A DNA stretch of 64,000 nucleotides, taken from assembly GCF_014636095.1 (NCBI RefSeq), contig NZ_BMDV01000005.1, positions 124,001-188,000 on the forward strand, read 5' to 3'. Numbering within the stretch: position 1 is the first letter of the stretch; the number at the start of each line of letters is the position of its first letter. Shown one piece after another: positions 18,533 through 27,840 of this stretch. A program made the position numbers and the translations under genes. Source of the stretch: Acinetobacter modestus. GTDB taxonomy: Bacteria > Pseudomonadota > Gammaproteobacteria > Pseudomonadales > Moraxellaceae. The notes beneath the pieces were generated by a model. The model did not search any database, was not told the DNA's origin, and saw nothing but the letters and a program-made list of their open reading frames with translations.

Positions 18533-18915
18533 TAGACTGATCCAAATATGTCTTACTATTATTGTAAAGTATGAGTGTTAGAAAGTACTTCTCGATGTCC
18601 ATTATATAATAGCTGTTTTTATAAACAATATACTTTCTCTTAAAATATAAAAAATGTATTAGAGAAATAAAAAAACTATATAAGCTAAATAGTGGAAAAG
18701 TTTGATATGTCCCCTAAAATTGTATTGACTCGACTGGATAAAATCAGCATAACTAACAAGCTTATGTTAGGATCAAGTTCGATTGTTAAGAGGCAGTTAA
18801 ACCCTCTAAAAAAATCATACAATTAGATTGATTTTAAAAGTTAGAGTAAAGGACTGCTCATTATCCCAATTCTATCGGAATTTTGTGCGATTCAATTCCA
18901 GCAAAGAAGAAGTAC
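18533..18915. other. Intergenic region between LysR and MBL genes with a candidate promoter
   Basis: AT-rich. A plausible plus-strand promoter TTGACT (18725-18730), 17-base spacer, CATAAC (18748-18753) would give a leader of about 155 bases for the MBL-fold gene. An inverted AGAGG/CCTCT at about 18791-18809 is followed by A, not T, and so is not a terminator. No gene is visible here. Confidence 0.4.
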
Positions 18916-19968
18916 ATGAAAGATAAGCCGACATTAACCTATCAATTGCCGACCCAATCTTGCTTGAGCCATACTTGGGGGAAACCTCCATTTCCACATG
19001 AGCCTTCTGATCATTGTGGTATTGATCGTTTTTATAATTTAGAAAAACCGCTTACACCGTTTGACCGTAAAGGTTTATTTAAATGGCTAGCGACACGAAA
19101 ATCTTATACTTGGAATGTTGATCGCGCGCATGAAGCTAATTTGCGTAATCAAATGCTTGAGTTACCACAAAATAGACCACACGCAGATTTAAATAATTGG
19201 CAGATTTGGTTTGTAGGACATGCAACCGTTCTCATCCAAATAGGCCCTTATAACTTCTTAACCGATCCTGTCTGGTGTGACTATGTTAGCCCAAAGCAAG
19301 GACAAGGCCCGCAACGAGTTTGTCCAGCAGGGATTGCTTTAGAAAAGCTTCCAACGATTCATGCAGTACTATTAAGCCATAATCATTATGACCATATGGA
19401 CTTGGCAACGTTGGAGTGGCTGCATCAGAAATTTAAAATGCCGATTTATACGGGTTTAGGTAATGGTTACTACTTAGCAAAACATTTACATGTGATTGAA
19501 ATGGATTGGTGGCAAGAAATTCCTTTTCATGACGAAATCAAGATTGCCTATACACCAGCACAACATGCTTCTGGACGTGGAGCACGGGATCAAAATAGAG
19601 CCTTGTGGGGTGGTTTTTCACTTCTATCAAAGACAGGACATTGTTTCTTTGCGGGCGATACAGGTTACGCAGGGCACTTCAAACAAATACATGAGCGATA
19701 TGGTGATGCACGTATTGCATTATTACCCATAGGTGCTTATGAGCCACGAAAGTTAATGCGATATGTGCATATGAATCCACAAGATGCTTTTCACGCTCAT
19801 TTAGATTTACATGCGCATCGTTCATTGGCCATTCATTTTCGTACTTTCCAGCTTACCGATGAAGACCGCAATGCTCCTGAACATGAGTTACAACAAGCAA
19901 TGAAATCTTCATCTAAATTAGTCAATCCATTTTATTGTATTCGTGAAGGACATTTCATTCGGGCTTAG
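18916..19968 (+). CDS. MBL-fold metallohydrolase (NAPE-PLD/UlaG-like)
   Basis: About 350 residues with the metallo-beta-lactamase fold. IWFVGHATVLIQIGPYNFLT, the metal motif SHNHYDHMD (HxHxDH variant with Asn), the THAQH-like PAQHASGRG, the bridging Asp in FFAGDTGYAGHF, and a late HF pair are seen. This set is typical of the NAPE-PLD/lactonase-like branch. The frame runs from a TTG at 18883, but the ATG at 18916 (MKDKPTLTYQLP) is more likely, after AAGAAG. Its 3' end overlaps the converging DoxX-like gene by 14 bases. The substrate is unknown; phospholipid hydrolysis is possible. Confidence 0.88.
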   Translation: MKDKPTLTYQLPTQSCLSHTWGKPPFPHEPSDHCGIDRFYNLEKPLTPFDRKGLFKWLATRKSYTWNVDRAHEANLRNQMLELPQNRPHADLNNWQIWFVGHATVLIQIGPYNFLTDPVWCDYVSPKQGQGPQRVCPAGIALEKLPTIHAVLLSHNHYDHMDLATLEWLHQKFKMPIYTGLGNGYYLAKHLHVIEMDWWQEIPFHDEIKIAYTPAQHASGRGARDQNRALWGGFSLLSKTGHCFFAGDTGYAGHFKQIHERYGDARIALLPIGAYEPRKLMRYVHMNPQDAFHAHLDLHAHRSLAIHFRTFQLTDEDRNAPEHELQQAMKSSSKLVNPFYCIREGHFIRA

Positions 19969-20362
19969 TGTAAGTCTTTGCGTTGAGACACCAGATTGAA
20001 ATCAGCGAAAGACTCCCTAAAGCAATATTCATCACGACGGGATTAAATGCTTGGTAAATTTGATTTGGGTAAATGAATAGAATAAAAATAAATAACCCAA
20101 CTAAACTCAAAATGCTGAGCCAGTGCAAATATTGATGTTTTATAAACAGAAAGAGAATACCAAAAATGACCTCGCCAATCCCTGAAAGCGAGACTAACCA
20201 TGGTATATACACATCAGGAATATGTAATTGTTGCCAAACGTATTGTTCACCCTCTACCTGAAAAATTAATTTAGGAATTAAACCTTGATAAATCCAAAGA
20301 AAGGCAATAATCAGTTGACAGAATTTTAAAATCTGTGCAATTGTAAGTTCAGCATTTCTCAT
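19955..20362 (-). CDS. DoxX-like membrane protein
   Basis: 135 residues with four hydrophobic helices (about 12-25, 50-75, 80-97, 105-125) and the early FLWIYQGLIPKLIF segment typical of DoxX-like proteins. These small quinone-pathway-like membrane proteins are linked to redox stress. It starts within the stop of the upstream DCC1-family gene (ATGA overlap), so the two are translationally coupled. The stop overlaps the converging MBL gene. Confidence 0.82.
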   Translation of the reverse strand: MRNAELTIAQILKFCQLIIAFLWIYQGLIPKLIFQVEGEQYVWQQLHIPDVYIPWLVSLSGIGEVIFGILFLFIKHQYLHWLSILSLVGLFIFILFIYPNQIYQAFNPVVMNIALGSLSLISIWCLNAKTYTKPE

Positions 20363-20799
20363 CTTAAAACATCATCCAATAAGAAATGCTGTTTATCACT
20401 CGCTTGAATCACATAACAATCTTCAGTCTTACCAAAAAGTTGATAACGATTAAGGGCAATACGTCGATAAGTAAAGTCACGTACAAATTTTGGAACAAAC
20501 TTGCCATATCGTAATATGTTGTAAGGAAAATCAAGGGATTCCATCACACGTAAGAAAGCTGTTGATTCAGTGAATAATTGTCCCTTCTCAAGTAAAAGCA
20601 TGGTTTCAAAATGGTCAGTTGGGAAATGATACTTTTTTAAGATTTGTTGCCCCAAATCTGATTGCACAGAAACGAGTTTGAATTGATAACGTGGATCATG
20701 CTTGATCATAAAATTTGCCCATGCTGAGCAAAGAACACATTTCGCATCGAATAAGATCAGGTTATAACTTTGGATTAGTTGATCTAATTGTTTTGACAT
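20359..20799 (-). CDS. DCC1-like thiol-disulfide oxidoreductase (DUF393)
   Basis: 146 residues with the DUF393 signature: ILFDAKCVLC, which carries the DxxCxxC motif near residues 18-24, then NFMIKHDP and the FRVM-like and LRYGKFVPKFVRDFTYRRIALNRY segment. The family has a thioredoxin-like fold with a CxxC redox pair. It is paired with a DoxX-like gene by an ATGA overlap, a known association, so the two probably form one redox unit. Confidence 0.88.
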   Translation of the reverse strand: MSKQLDQLIQSYNLILFDAKCVLCSAWANFMIKHDPRYQFKLVSVQSDLGQQILKKYHFPTDHFETMLLLEKGQLFTESTAFLRVMESLDFPYNILRYGKFVPKFVRDFTYRRIALNRYQLFGKTEDCYVIQASDKQHFLLDDVLR

Positions 20800-20847
20800 G
20801 ATTATTTTTCTATAAGAGATTGACTAAATTGTTACCTAAGTTCATAA

Positions 20848-20873
20848 AAAAAGCCATCCGCAGATGGCTTTTT
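20848..20873. terminator. Terminator of catalase gene
   Basis: AAAAAGCCATC (20848-20858) pairs with GATGGCTTTTT (20863-20873). A-run and T-run flanks suit both directions. It follows the katA stop. Confidence 0.83.
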
Positions 20874-20891
20874 ATTTGGATGTTTTAGGGT

Positions 20892-22412
20892 TTAAAGAAA
20901 GCTTGGTAAATGACGAGCAGGGTCAGTCTCACGGGCAGCTTGCGCATCAGCAACAGTCATACCAAGTGCTTTTGCAACACCTTCACCATAAGCAGGGTGG
21001 CAAGCATAGCAGTTTCGGATATGACGATACTTGATAAAGTCCAAAGCATCGCCCATCGCGCGTGCTGTATTGCCAAATAAGGCATCTTGCTGTTCAGGTG
21101 TCATTAACTCGAACAAGGCACGCGGTTGACTGAAGTAGTCATTATCATCTTCACGATAATCCCAGAAGTCTGCATCACCATTGATTTTCAATGGTGGTTC
21201 TTTGTACTGCGGCTGTTCTTGCCATTGGCCGAAGCTGTTGGGTTCATAATGTGGTAAACCACCATAGTTGGCATCAATGCGACCTTGACCATCACGGTGA
21301 TTACTGTGAACAGGGCAGCGAGCAGCATTCACTGGAATTTGTTGATAGTTCACACCTAAACGGTAACGTTGTGCATCCGCATAGTTAAATAGGCGTGCCT
21401 GTAACATACGGTCAGGTGAAACGCTAATACCTGGCACTAAGTTACTTGGTGCAAAAGCAGATTGTTCAACATCTAGGAAGAAGTTTTCAGAGTTGCGATT
21501 CAGTTCAAACTCACCGACTTCAATCAGTGGATAGTCGCCATGAGGCCAAACTTTAGTTAAATCGAATGGATGATATGGAACTTTCTCAGCATCTTGTTCT
21601 GGCATGATTTGTACGAAAAGCGTCCATTTTGGATAGTCTTGACGTTCGATGGCATCGAATAAATCGCGTTGATGGCTTTCACGGTCTTGACCCACTAATT
21701 CACCTGCTTCTGCATCGGTTAGGTTTTTAATTCCTTGTTGCGTTCTAAAGTGGAATTTCACCCAGAAACGTTCATTGGCTGCATTAATGAAGCTATAGGT
21801 ATGACTACTAAAACCATGCATATGTCGGTAGCTAGCAGGGATACCGCGATCTGACATCACAATCGTGACTTGATGCAGGGCTTCTGGCAATAACGTCCAG
21901 AAATCCCAGTTATTGGTGGCACTACGGAGATTGGTTTTTGGGTCGCGTTTTACTGCTTTGTTGAGATCTGGGAATTTGCGTGGATCACGTAAGAAGAATA
22001 CAGGGGTATTATTACCTACCATATCCCAGTTACCTTCTTCAGTATAAAATTTTAAGGCAAAACCACGAATATCTCGTTCAGCATCTGCTGCGCCACGTTC
22101 GCCTGCAACCGTGGTAAAACGAGCAAACATTTCTGTTTTTTTTCCGATTTCGCTAAAAATTTTAGCGCGGGTATATTGAGTAATATCATGGGTAACTGTA
22201 AATGTACCGAATGCACCAGAACCTTTAGCGTGCATACGGCGCTCAGGAATCACTTCACGGACAAAGTTGGCAAGTTTTTCATTTAGCCATAAATCTTGGG
22301 CTAATAAAGGACCCCGAGCACCTGCTGTCATACTATTTTGATTATCCACCACGGGTGCACCAAAATCAGTGGTTAAGTGGCTATAAGGACATTTTTTATC
22401 GTCTTGGCTCAT
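20892..22412 (-). CDS. katA: Heme catalase (small-subunit, KatA type)
   Basis: 506 residues of the small-subunit catalase family, which converts hydrogen peroxide to water and oxygen. Seen: the catalytic His segment [22 protein letters not shown]/heme region [19 protein letters not shown], the catalytic Asn in [12 protein letters not shown], and the heme-Tyr motif [16 protein letters not shown]. Length fits clade 3 enzymes. It is monocistronic. A 7-bp hairpin GATGACC/GGTCATC (22429-22451) lies in the leader just upstream. No OxyR site is certain by eye. Confidence 0.95.
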   Translation of the reverse strand: MSQDDKKCPYSHLTTDFGAPVVDNQNSMTAGARGPLLAQDLWLNEKLANFVREVIPERRMHAKGSGAFGTFTVTHDITQYTRAKIFSEIGKKTEMFARFTTVAGERGAADAERDIRGFALKFYTEEGNWDMVGNNTPVFFLRDPRKFPDLNKAVKRDPKTNLRSATNNWDFWTLLPEALHQVTIVMSDRGIPASYRHMHGFSSHTYSFINAANERFWVKFHFRTQQGIKNLTDAEAGELVGQDRESHQRDLFDAIERQDYPKWTLFVQIMPEQDAEKVPYHPFDLTKVWPHGDYPLIEVGEFELNRNSENFFLDVEQSAFAPSNLVPGISVSPDRMLQARLFNYADAQRYRLGVNYQQIPVNAARCPVHSNHRDGQGRIDANYGGLPHYEPNSFGQWQEQPQYKEPPLKINGDADFWDYREDDNDYFSQPRALFELMTPEQQDALFGNTARAMGDALDFIKYRHIRNCYACHPAYGEGVAKALGMTVADAQAARETDPARHLPSFL

Positions 22413-23029
22413 GTTCTATCTCCATCAAGATGACCTGTGAGCTGGGTCATCCGAACTGTTTGACCGTTCAAAGATATGAATGTTTAACCGTATCAGCTAC
22501 AAAATGGGTATCAAAAAATGAAGATGCCTAAATTGATTTGTAATGATGGGGTTTACATCCTTTGTATTTTTACTCTAGGTTGATGAAAGTTTTTTTTCCA
22601 ATGGATTAAAGTTGATGTCATAAATGCTTTATCCGATTGAAGCTGTTTAAAGCTTAAACATGAACTTAGCTTTTGTAGATATGAAATTTGTTAAAAAAAG
22701 ATAAAAGATAATGGAAAAATAAAGACTTACTGTATTGCTAGGTTTTAACTAGAAGTAGGAAAAAAGCTGACATTCAGAAGCAAGCTTTGATTAATTTGTT
22801 TCATTCAGGGACATCTTTGCCATGTTGGAGTTATGTAAAATCACCTAAAAATAGCCATTTGAAAATGCGGTCGTTTAATTTTTTTTGACGTGAATGAGTG
22901 GATTTAGTACCTGTTTTTATATTCAATTTTGGTATCTAAAAACATAAACTCGGTTGGAGATATGTAAAACCCCATGATATTAAAATTTGCTATGTTATTT
23001 TGAGCTTAATTTTGCAGAGATTAAAACAA
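22413..23029. other. Intergenic region upstream of katA and a lipoprotein gene
   Basis: About 600 AT-rich bases between divergent genes. Apart from the katA leader hairpin (22429-22451) I see no gene, RNA or clear operator. Promoters for both genes must be here but none matches consensus well. Confidence 0.35.
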
Positions 23030-23488
23030 ATGAAGAAATTAGTGCTCGGTTTAGGACTATCTTTAACCGTTTTAGCAGGATGTACATCTATTATGCCACA
23101 TTCAGATCAAACTAAAGCAGATGCAGCTCAATCACTCAGTGTTGAATTTGTGGGACAAGGCACTTATAACGTTGTACAACAACAAGGTACAGTTCGTTTA
23201 TATGCGGTTGAAAACCGTATGGCAGATGTTCCGGCGACCTTGATCACACAAAAGAAAATACAAGTATCTCAGGTGCCTTTTACAGTTGATTTGAATATTC
23301 CTGCAAATCATCGTCAAAATATTCAGCCATCAGTTCGAGATAATGCAGAATTGAATTACTATATTACATGGGAACCTGATGTTAAAAATTTAACTGGTAA
23401 AGATTTGATTGCAATTGATTATGATCGTAAATTCCCAGCGGTTAGCCTGAATAAAACCAAACAACAGATCTATTTACGACAGAATTAA
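23030..23488 (+). CDS. YbaY/YscW-pilotin-like lipoprotein
   Basis: 152 residues. The signal peptide MKKLVLGLGLSLTVLAGC has lipobox LAGC, with the lipidated cysteine at residue 18, so an outer or inner membrane lipoprotein is expected. The body (GTVRLYAVENRMADVPATLI, then PFTVDLNIP and Y-I-T-W-E) has the beta-sandwich pattern of the YbaY / YscW secretin-pilotin-like family. The frame extends to a TTG at 23000, but the MKK start fits a signal peptide. It is alone between katA and a bidirectional terminator. Confidence 0.85.
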   Translation: MKKLVLGLGLSLTVLAGCTSIMPHSDQTKADAAQSLSVEFVGQGTYNVVQQQGTVRLYAVENRMADVPATLITQKKIQVSQVPFTVDLNIPANHRQNIQPSVRDNAELNYYITWEPDVKNLTGKDLIAIDYDRKFPAVSLNKTKQQIYLRQN

Positions 23489-23502
23489 TAAATACTGAAA
23501 AT

Positions 23503-23537
23503 AAAAAAGCGATCAACTAAATGATGATCGCTTTTTT
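23503..23537. terminator. Bidirectional terminator
   Basis: AAAAAAGCGATCA (23503-23515) with TGATCGCTTTTTT (23525-23537). Ends the lipoprotein gene and the converging ptsP. Confidence 0.87.
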
Positions 23538-23553
23538 ATTTTCTAAAATCATT

Positions 23554-25845
23554 TTAACTGACTAAACGATTTGATTTGACCATATCTGCAAGGCCATGAG
23601 TTTTAAAGTAGTGTTCAAGCCAACTTTTAATGACCAGAGGGTTATTCATGTGTAAAACATCGTCTAAGAGTTGTTTTGCATCACTCATTGGGACATGACA
23701 AATCGCTTTACGAACTCTTAATATATTGCTAGAACTCATGGAAAGCGTATTGAAGCCCATCGCCATCAGTAGAATGGCAGATAATGGGTCTCCTGCCATT
23801 TCACCACAGACACTGACTGGTTTTTGATAGATATGACAATCTTCTACTAAACGGTTTAAAGCGCGTAAGACAGATGGATGAAAGTGCGAATATACGTTAG
23901 CAACATGAGGATTATTACGATCAACAGCCAATAAATATTGGGTTAAGTCATTTGAGCCAACTGAAAAGAAGTCGACTAGCTCCGCAAACTCCCCAATTTG
24001 TAAAAGTACACTCGGTACTTCAACCATGATCCCAATTTTAGGCTTAGTGATTTTGACTTGTTCTTCTTCTTGTACAGCTAACCAGTCTCGTTCCAATAGA
24101 TACAAGACTTCCTCAACTTCACTGACACTTGTCACCATCGGCAATAAAATATGCAAATTATTCAAACCAATACTAGCTTTTAGCATGGCACGGATTTGCG
24201 CTGAGAAAATTTCAGGATGATCCAGAGTAAAGCGTAGACCACGCCAACCTAATGCTGAGTTTTCTTCTTCAATACTAAAATAAGGCAAATCTTTATCCGC
24301 ACCGATATCGAGAGTTCGCATAATTACGGGCTTATTGGCAAAATGGCTCAACTGCTGACGATAGATGGCACGTTGTTCTTCTTCACCTGGGAAGCGTTCG
24401 CGTAGCATGAACGGAATTTCGCTGCGATATAAACCGACACCTTTTGCACCACGTTGCACGCCACGAACAACGTCAATCATCAAACCTGTATTTACGAATA
24501 AAGGAATAGAGACACCATCAGGTGTAATCGCATCTTTGGTTTCATATTGCTTCAAATCTTTGGCGATTTGTTCTTCTTCTTTCTGGACTTCTTTATATCG
24601 TTGACGTAATCGACGTGGTGGGTTAACAAAAACACGACCTTGATAGGCATCGACAATCATTTCAATATCATCAAGAGTCGTGATTGGTAATTCAGTCACA
24701 CCGACAACAGTTGGAATACCTAACGCACGTGCAACGATCACCATATGTGAATTCGCTGCACCTTCAGAAGTCACAATCGCAGCGATTTTATCAACAGGAA
24801 GTTCAACTAAAGCCGCCGTGCTAATTTCCTCACCAATTAAAATACTGTCTGGGCTAAGTTCACGGTGACTGGAATCATTTTCTTGTAAACAAGCTAAAAT
24901 TCGTCGACCAAGATCTTTTAGGTCAGAAACACGTTCGCGTAAGTAATCGTCCTCCATTTGAGCAAATAGCGCGATATGTTTGTCGATGACTTTACGCACC
25001 GCACCTTGTGCCCAACTACCTGCACGAATATGGTCTTTGATTTCACTTGGCAATGCATTTTCATCTAACATTCGTAAAAACACGCTAAATAATGCGCGTT
25101 CTTCTGACATCAATGAGTCTTGCATTTTCTCATCTAAAGATTGGATTTCTAAACGTACTGCAGCAATCGCTTGATCTAATAGGTCAAGTTCATCACTAAT
25201 ATCTTCAGCTTCACGATCGGGAATTGCAGCAAGATCGGCTGGGGGATAGAGCACGATGGCACGACCTAATGCAATCCCTCCAGCACCTGAAACCCCTTGG
25301 AATGTTTTGTAAGATGAACCACTGGTCGGTTTGCGGAAAACATCAATATTTCCGACCGCATGAGCATGTGCAATTACCCCTGAGAGTTGCGCACATAAGG
25401 TGACCAGAAATGATTCAGCTGCTTCACTAAAGTCTTGAGACTCTTTATTTTGAACAACTAAAACGCCCATCACTTTACGGCGATACATCACGGGTACGCC
25501 AAGAAATGAGTTAAATAGCTCTTCACCTGTTTCGGGCAAATAAGCAAAGCGTTCATGCTTAGGTGCGTTATCTAGGTTTACAATTTCTTCACGTTTACCG
25601 ACTAGACCGACTAAGCCTTCACCAACACTCAAAGAAACGTGTCCAACAGCTTCAGGTTTTAAACCCTTTGAAGCCATGAGCACATAGCGTTTGTTTCGTT
25701 CATCCAATAAATAAATGGAGCATACATCTACATGCATCGCTTCAGCCACATGATTGACCATAATGTCCAAAGAATCATGCAAACTGACGGACGCATTAAT
25801 TTCTTGCACAATGCGTCTAAGCGTGTCGAGTTGCATGTTTGACAT
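23554..25845 (-). CDS. ptsP: Phosphoenolpyruvate-protein phosphotransferase PtsP (EI-Ntr)
   Basis: 763 residues. The N-terminal GAF domain is at about 15-160, then the EI N-domain, with phosphoryl-acceptor His in AANSHMVIVARALGIPTV (H367). The C-terminal PEP-binding TIM barrel has RTLDIGADKDLPY and the active-site cysteine in VCGEMAG. This is the first enzyme of the nitrogen phosphotransferase system, which passes phosphate from PEP to NPr and onward to EIIA-Ntr to sense nitrogen and potassium status. rppH lies 92 bases upstream on the same strand, the usual rppH-ptsP pair in gammaproteobacteria. Confidence 0.95.
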   Translation of the reverse strand: MSNMQLDTLRRIVQEINASVSLHDSLDIMVNHVAEAMHVDVCSIYLLDERNKRYVLMASKGLKPEAVGHVSLSVGEGLVGLVGKREEIVNLDNAPKHERFAYLPETGEELFNSFLGVPVMYRRKVMGVLVVQNKESQDFSEAAESFLVTLCAQLSGVIAHAHAVGNIDVFRKPTSGSSYKTFQGVSGAGGIALGRAIVLYPPADLAAIPDREAEDISDELDLLDQAIAAVRLEIQSLDEKMQDSLMSEERALFSVFLRMLDENALPSEIKDHIRAGSWAQGAVRKVIDKHIALFAQMEDDYLRERVSDLKDLGRRILACLQENDSSHRELSPDSILIGEEISTAALVELPVDKIAAIVTSEGAANSHMVIVARALGIPTVVGVTELPITTLDDIEMIVDAYQGRVFVNPPRRLRQRYKEVQKEEEQIAKDLKQYETKDAITPDGVSIPLFVNTGLMIDVVRGVQRGAKGVGLYRSEIPFMLRERFPGEEEQRAIYRQQLSHFANKPVIMRTLDIGADKDLPYFSIEEENSALGWRGLRFTLDHPEIFSAQIRAMLKASIGLNNLHILLPMVTSVSEVEEVLYLLERDWLAVQEEEQVKITKPKIGIMVEVPSVLLQIGEFAELVDFFSVGSNDLTQYLLAVDRNNPHVANVYSHFHPSVLRALNRLVEDCHIYQKPVSVCGEMAGDPLSAILLMAMGFNTLSMSSSNILRVRKAICHVPMSDAKQLLDDVLHMNNPLVIKSWLEHYFKTHGLADMVKSNRLVS

Positions 25846-25937
25846 GGATGTTTACTCCAATTTATAAATCGTTATCGGTCTAGTTATAACAGCTCTATGA
25901 TCAAAAATCATTGCTTAAAGTGATGATTTGTTGACGA

Positions 25938-26414
25938 TTAACGCTGCGGTAATTGTAAACACAACTCCATCATGGCTCTGCGGTAAACATCTCTTTTGAA
26001 GTTCACTACTTGACCTAACGGATACCAGTAACTCACCCATTGCCATTCATCGAACTCGGGTGGGTCTGATAGATTTAACTGAATATGATGCGGCGATGCC
26101 GTTAATTTCAGTAAAAACCACTTTTGCTTTTGTCCAATACATACCGGATCAGAATCTGACCGAATGTACCGATGTGGCAAACGATAACGCAGCCAACTTT
26201 TAGTTTGCGCTATAATTTGGACGTGTTCGGGCAATAAACCGACTTCTTCTCTCAGTTCACGATAAAGTGCCTGTTCAGGGGTTTCTCCAAACTGGATCCC
26301 TCCTTGTGGAAATTGCCAAGCATTGTGACCAATGCGTTTTGCCCATAAAACTTGTCCGTCATCGTTTGCCAAAATGATCCCGACGTTGGGTCGGAAACCT
26401 TCTGAATCGATCAT
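25938..26414 (-). CDS. rppH: RNA pyrophosphohydrolase RppH
   Basis: 158 residues, the RppH length. The Nudix box [20 protein letters not shown] at about residues 38-57 is complete (GX5EX7REUXEEXGU). [15 protein letters not shown] is the classical N-terminus, so the start at 26414 was chosen over the longer frame beginning at 26495; AGGTAG precedes it. RppH removes pyrophosphate from mRNA 5' ends to trigger RNase E-dependent decay, complementing rne in this window. It is upstream of ptsP. Confidence 0.95.
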   Translation of the reverse strand: MIDSEGFRPNVGIILANDDGQVLWAKRIGHNAWQFPQGGIQFGETPEQALYRELREEVGLLPEHVQIIAQTKSWLRYRLPHRYIRSDSDPVCIGQKQKWFLLKLTASPHHIQLNLSDPPEFDEWQWVSYWYPLGQVVNFKRDVYRRAMMELCLQLPQR

Positions 26415-26597
26415 TTGGCTACCTAAATTTTCTCTATATCGTTGACTTTGATCTCGGGGACAGTCACTCTTCACGTCCAACTCGAAAAAGGTCAAAGTAA
26501 AATGTTTAAAATTGCTATGATCTTAACGAATTTTTAGTCACTTACGGAAATAGATTTACGTTTTTTTTCTTTAATTTGCATTTAAATGAGCATTTAT

Positions 26598-27248
26598 ATG
26601 AAATTGGCTTTGTTTGATTTAGATCACACCCTGTTAAATACCGATTCTGACCATTCATGGGGTGAATTTTTAGTTAATGAAGGTTTGGTTGATCCAGTTC
26701 ATCATCGCCAAATGAATGATAAATTCTATGAGGACTATAAGGCAGGACAACTTGATCCGATTGCCTATAACGAATTTGTATTTGAATTTTTAACTAAACA
26801 CGACAATGACTATTTAACTGAACTACATCAGTTGTTTATGCAAAAAGTGATTCGTCCCCAAATGCGTCCGAAAGGTTTTGATGCAATAAAAAAGCATCAA
26901 GATTTAGGTCATGCGATTGTAGGTATTACTGCAACGAGTGATTTTATTACGGCTCCGATTTTTCGTGAATTTGGTATTACTGAAATTATTGCGACGAATG
27001 CCGAAGTTCTTGATGGGAAGTATACGGGTAAGGTGACAGGTTTACCTTGTTATCAGAAAGGTAAGCTTGCTCGTTTAGATCAATGGTTACAGGGAAGAGT
27101 AGTTGATGAGTCTTGGGCGTATTCAGATTCGATTAATGATCGTTTTTTGCTTGAATATGCAACCCATGCGATTGCTGTAAATCCAGATGACCGTTTAGAG
27201 AAATTAGCTGAAGAAAAAAATTGGGACATCCAAGACTGGTCGATCTAA
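26598..27248 (+). CDS. HAD-IB family hydrolase (SerB-like)
   Basis: About 216 residues. HAD motif I LALFDLDHTLLNTDSDHSW with DxDxT, motif II GITATSDF, Lys in QKGKL, and motif IV YSDSINDRFLLE. This pattern belongs to the HAD-IB group that includes phosphoserine phosphatase-like and CicA proteins. The substrate is unknown. An in-frame ATG at 26586 is 4 codons earlier; neither has a clear ribosome binding site, and the later one gives the common MKLALFDLDHT start. It is divergent from rppH and converges on a macrodomain gene 2 bases away. Confidence 0.88.
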   Translation: MKLALFDLDHTLLNTDSDHSWGEFLVNEGLVDPVHHRQMNDKFYEDYKAGQLDPIAYNEFVFEFLTKHDNDYLTELHQLFMQKVIRPQMRPKGFDAIKKHQDLGHAIVGITATSDFITAPIFREFGITEIIATNAEVLDGKYTGKVTGLPCYQKGKLARLDQWLQGRVVDESWAYSDSINDRFLLEYATHAIAVNPDDRLEKLAEEKNWDIQDWSI

Positions 27249-27250
27249 AA

Positions 27251-27709
27251 TTATGGAGTTGGAAGAACAACGAGTCTATGATCGAGGTCTCCCAACTCCT
27301 CATCAGTAATTGTTGCAATCAAGTTCCAATAACCTTTGGCAAGTCCAACACCAATCATTGGATAAGCTATTTTTGCTGTAGAGAAGTTTTGTTTAACTTG
27401 TTTAAAGACGTTTCGAATAGCATGATAATCAGCTTTAATACCTTGTCCGCGCCAATTAAACTGCGTATAAGCATTAAGAATAATAAAATTACAATCATCA
27501 CGAATAATATTCGCTGTGCTGTATGTTCCTAGCTTTTCCTTATCGCCAGAAATGGTATTTAAGTCAGCATGGTAGGCTTCTGGAAACTCTTTTTTGATGA
27601 TTTTTGCAATTCCAGCCCCCATTGTACAGAAGCAATTGCAACCATGAATGATGACATCAAATTCTCCAGCTTGAGCAAGAGCAATTAAGTCTCCAGTAAT
27701 TTTATTCAT
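27251..27709 (-). CDS. Macrodomain protein (ADP-ribose binding, Poa1/ALC1-like)
   Basis: 152 residues, a single macrodomain. N-terminal KITGDLI, the substrate loop HGCNCFCTMGAGIAKIIKK, and the second loop YPMIGVGLAKGYW are seen. The Asn and glycine-rich loop positions suit binding of ADP-ribose or its derivatives. The sequence is unlike the YmdB-type macrodomain at 52072, so the window has two distinct macrodomain proteins. Codon use and the flanking 130 bases are very AT-rich compared with neighbours, possibly acquired. It may de-ADP-ribosylate a target or handle Appr-1-phosphate; there is no toxin partner next to it. Confidence 0.85.
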   Translation of the reverse strand: MNKITGDLIALAQAGEFDVIIHGCNCFCTMGAGIAKIIKKEFPEAYHADLNTISGDKEKLGTYSTANIIRDDCNFIILNAYTQFNWRGQGIKADYHAIRNVFKQVKQNFSTAKIAYPMIGVGLAKGYWNLIATITDEELGDLDHRLVVLPTP

Positions 27710-27840
27710 TTTAAGATTCTCTAATTTAAAAATATAATATTTGAGGGATATATTATTAACCCCAATAAAAATATTGAATTATATCTCTGTCAATATTATA
27801 AGAATAACAAATAATTATCCTTTAGAATAATGAGTAAATA

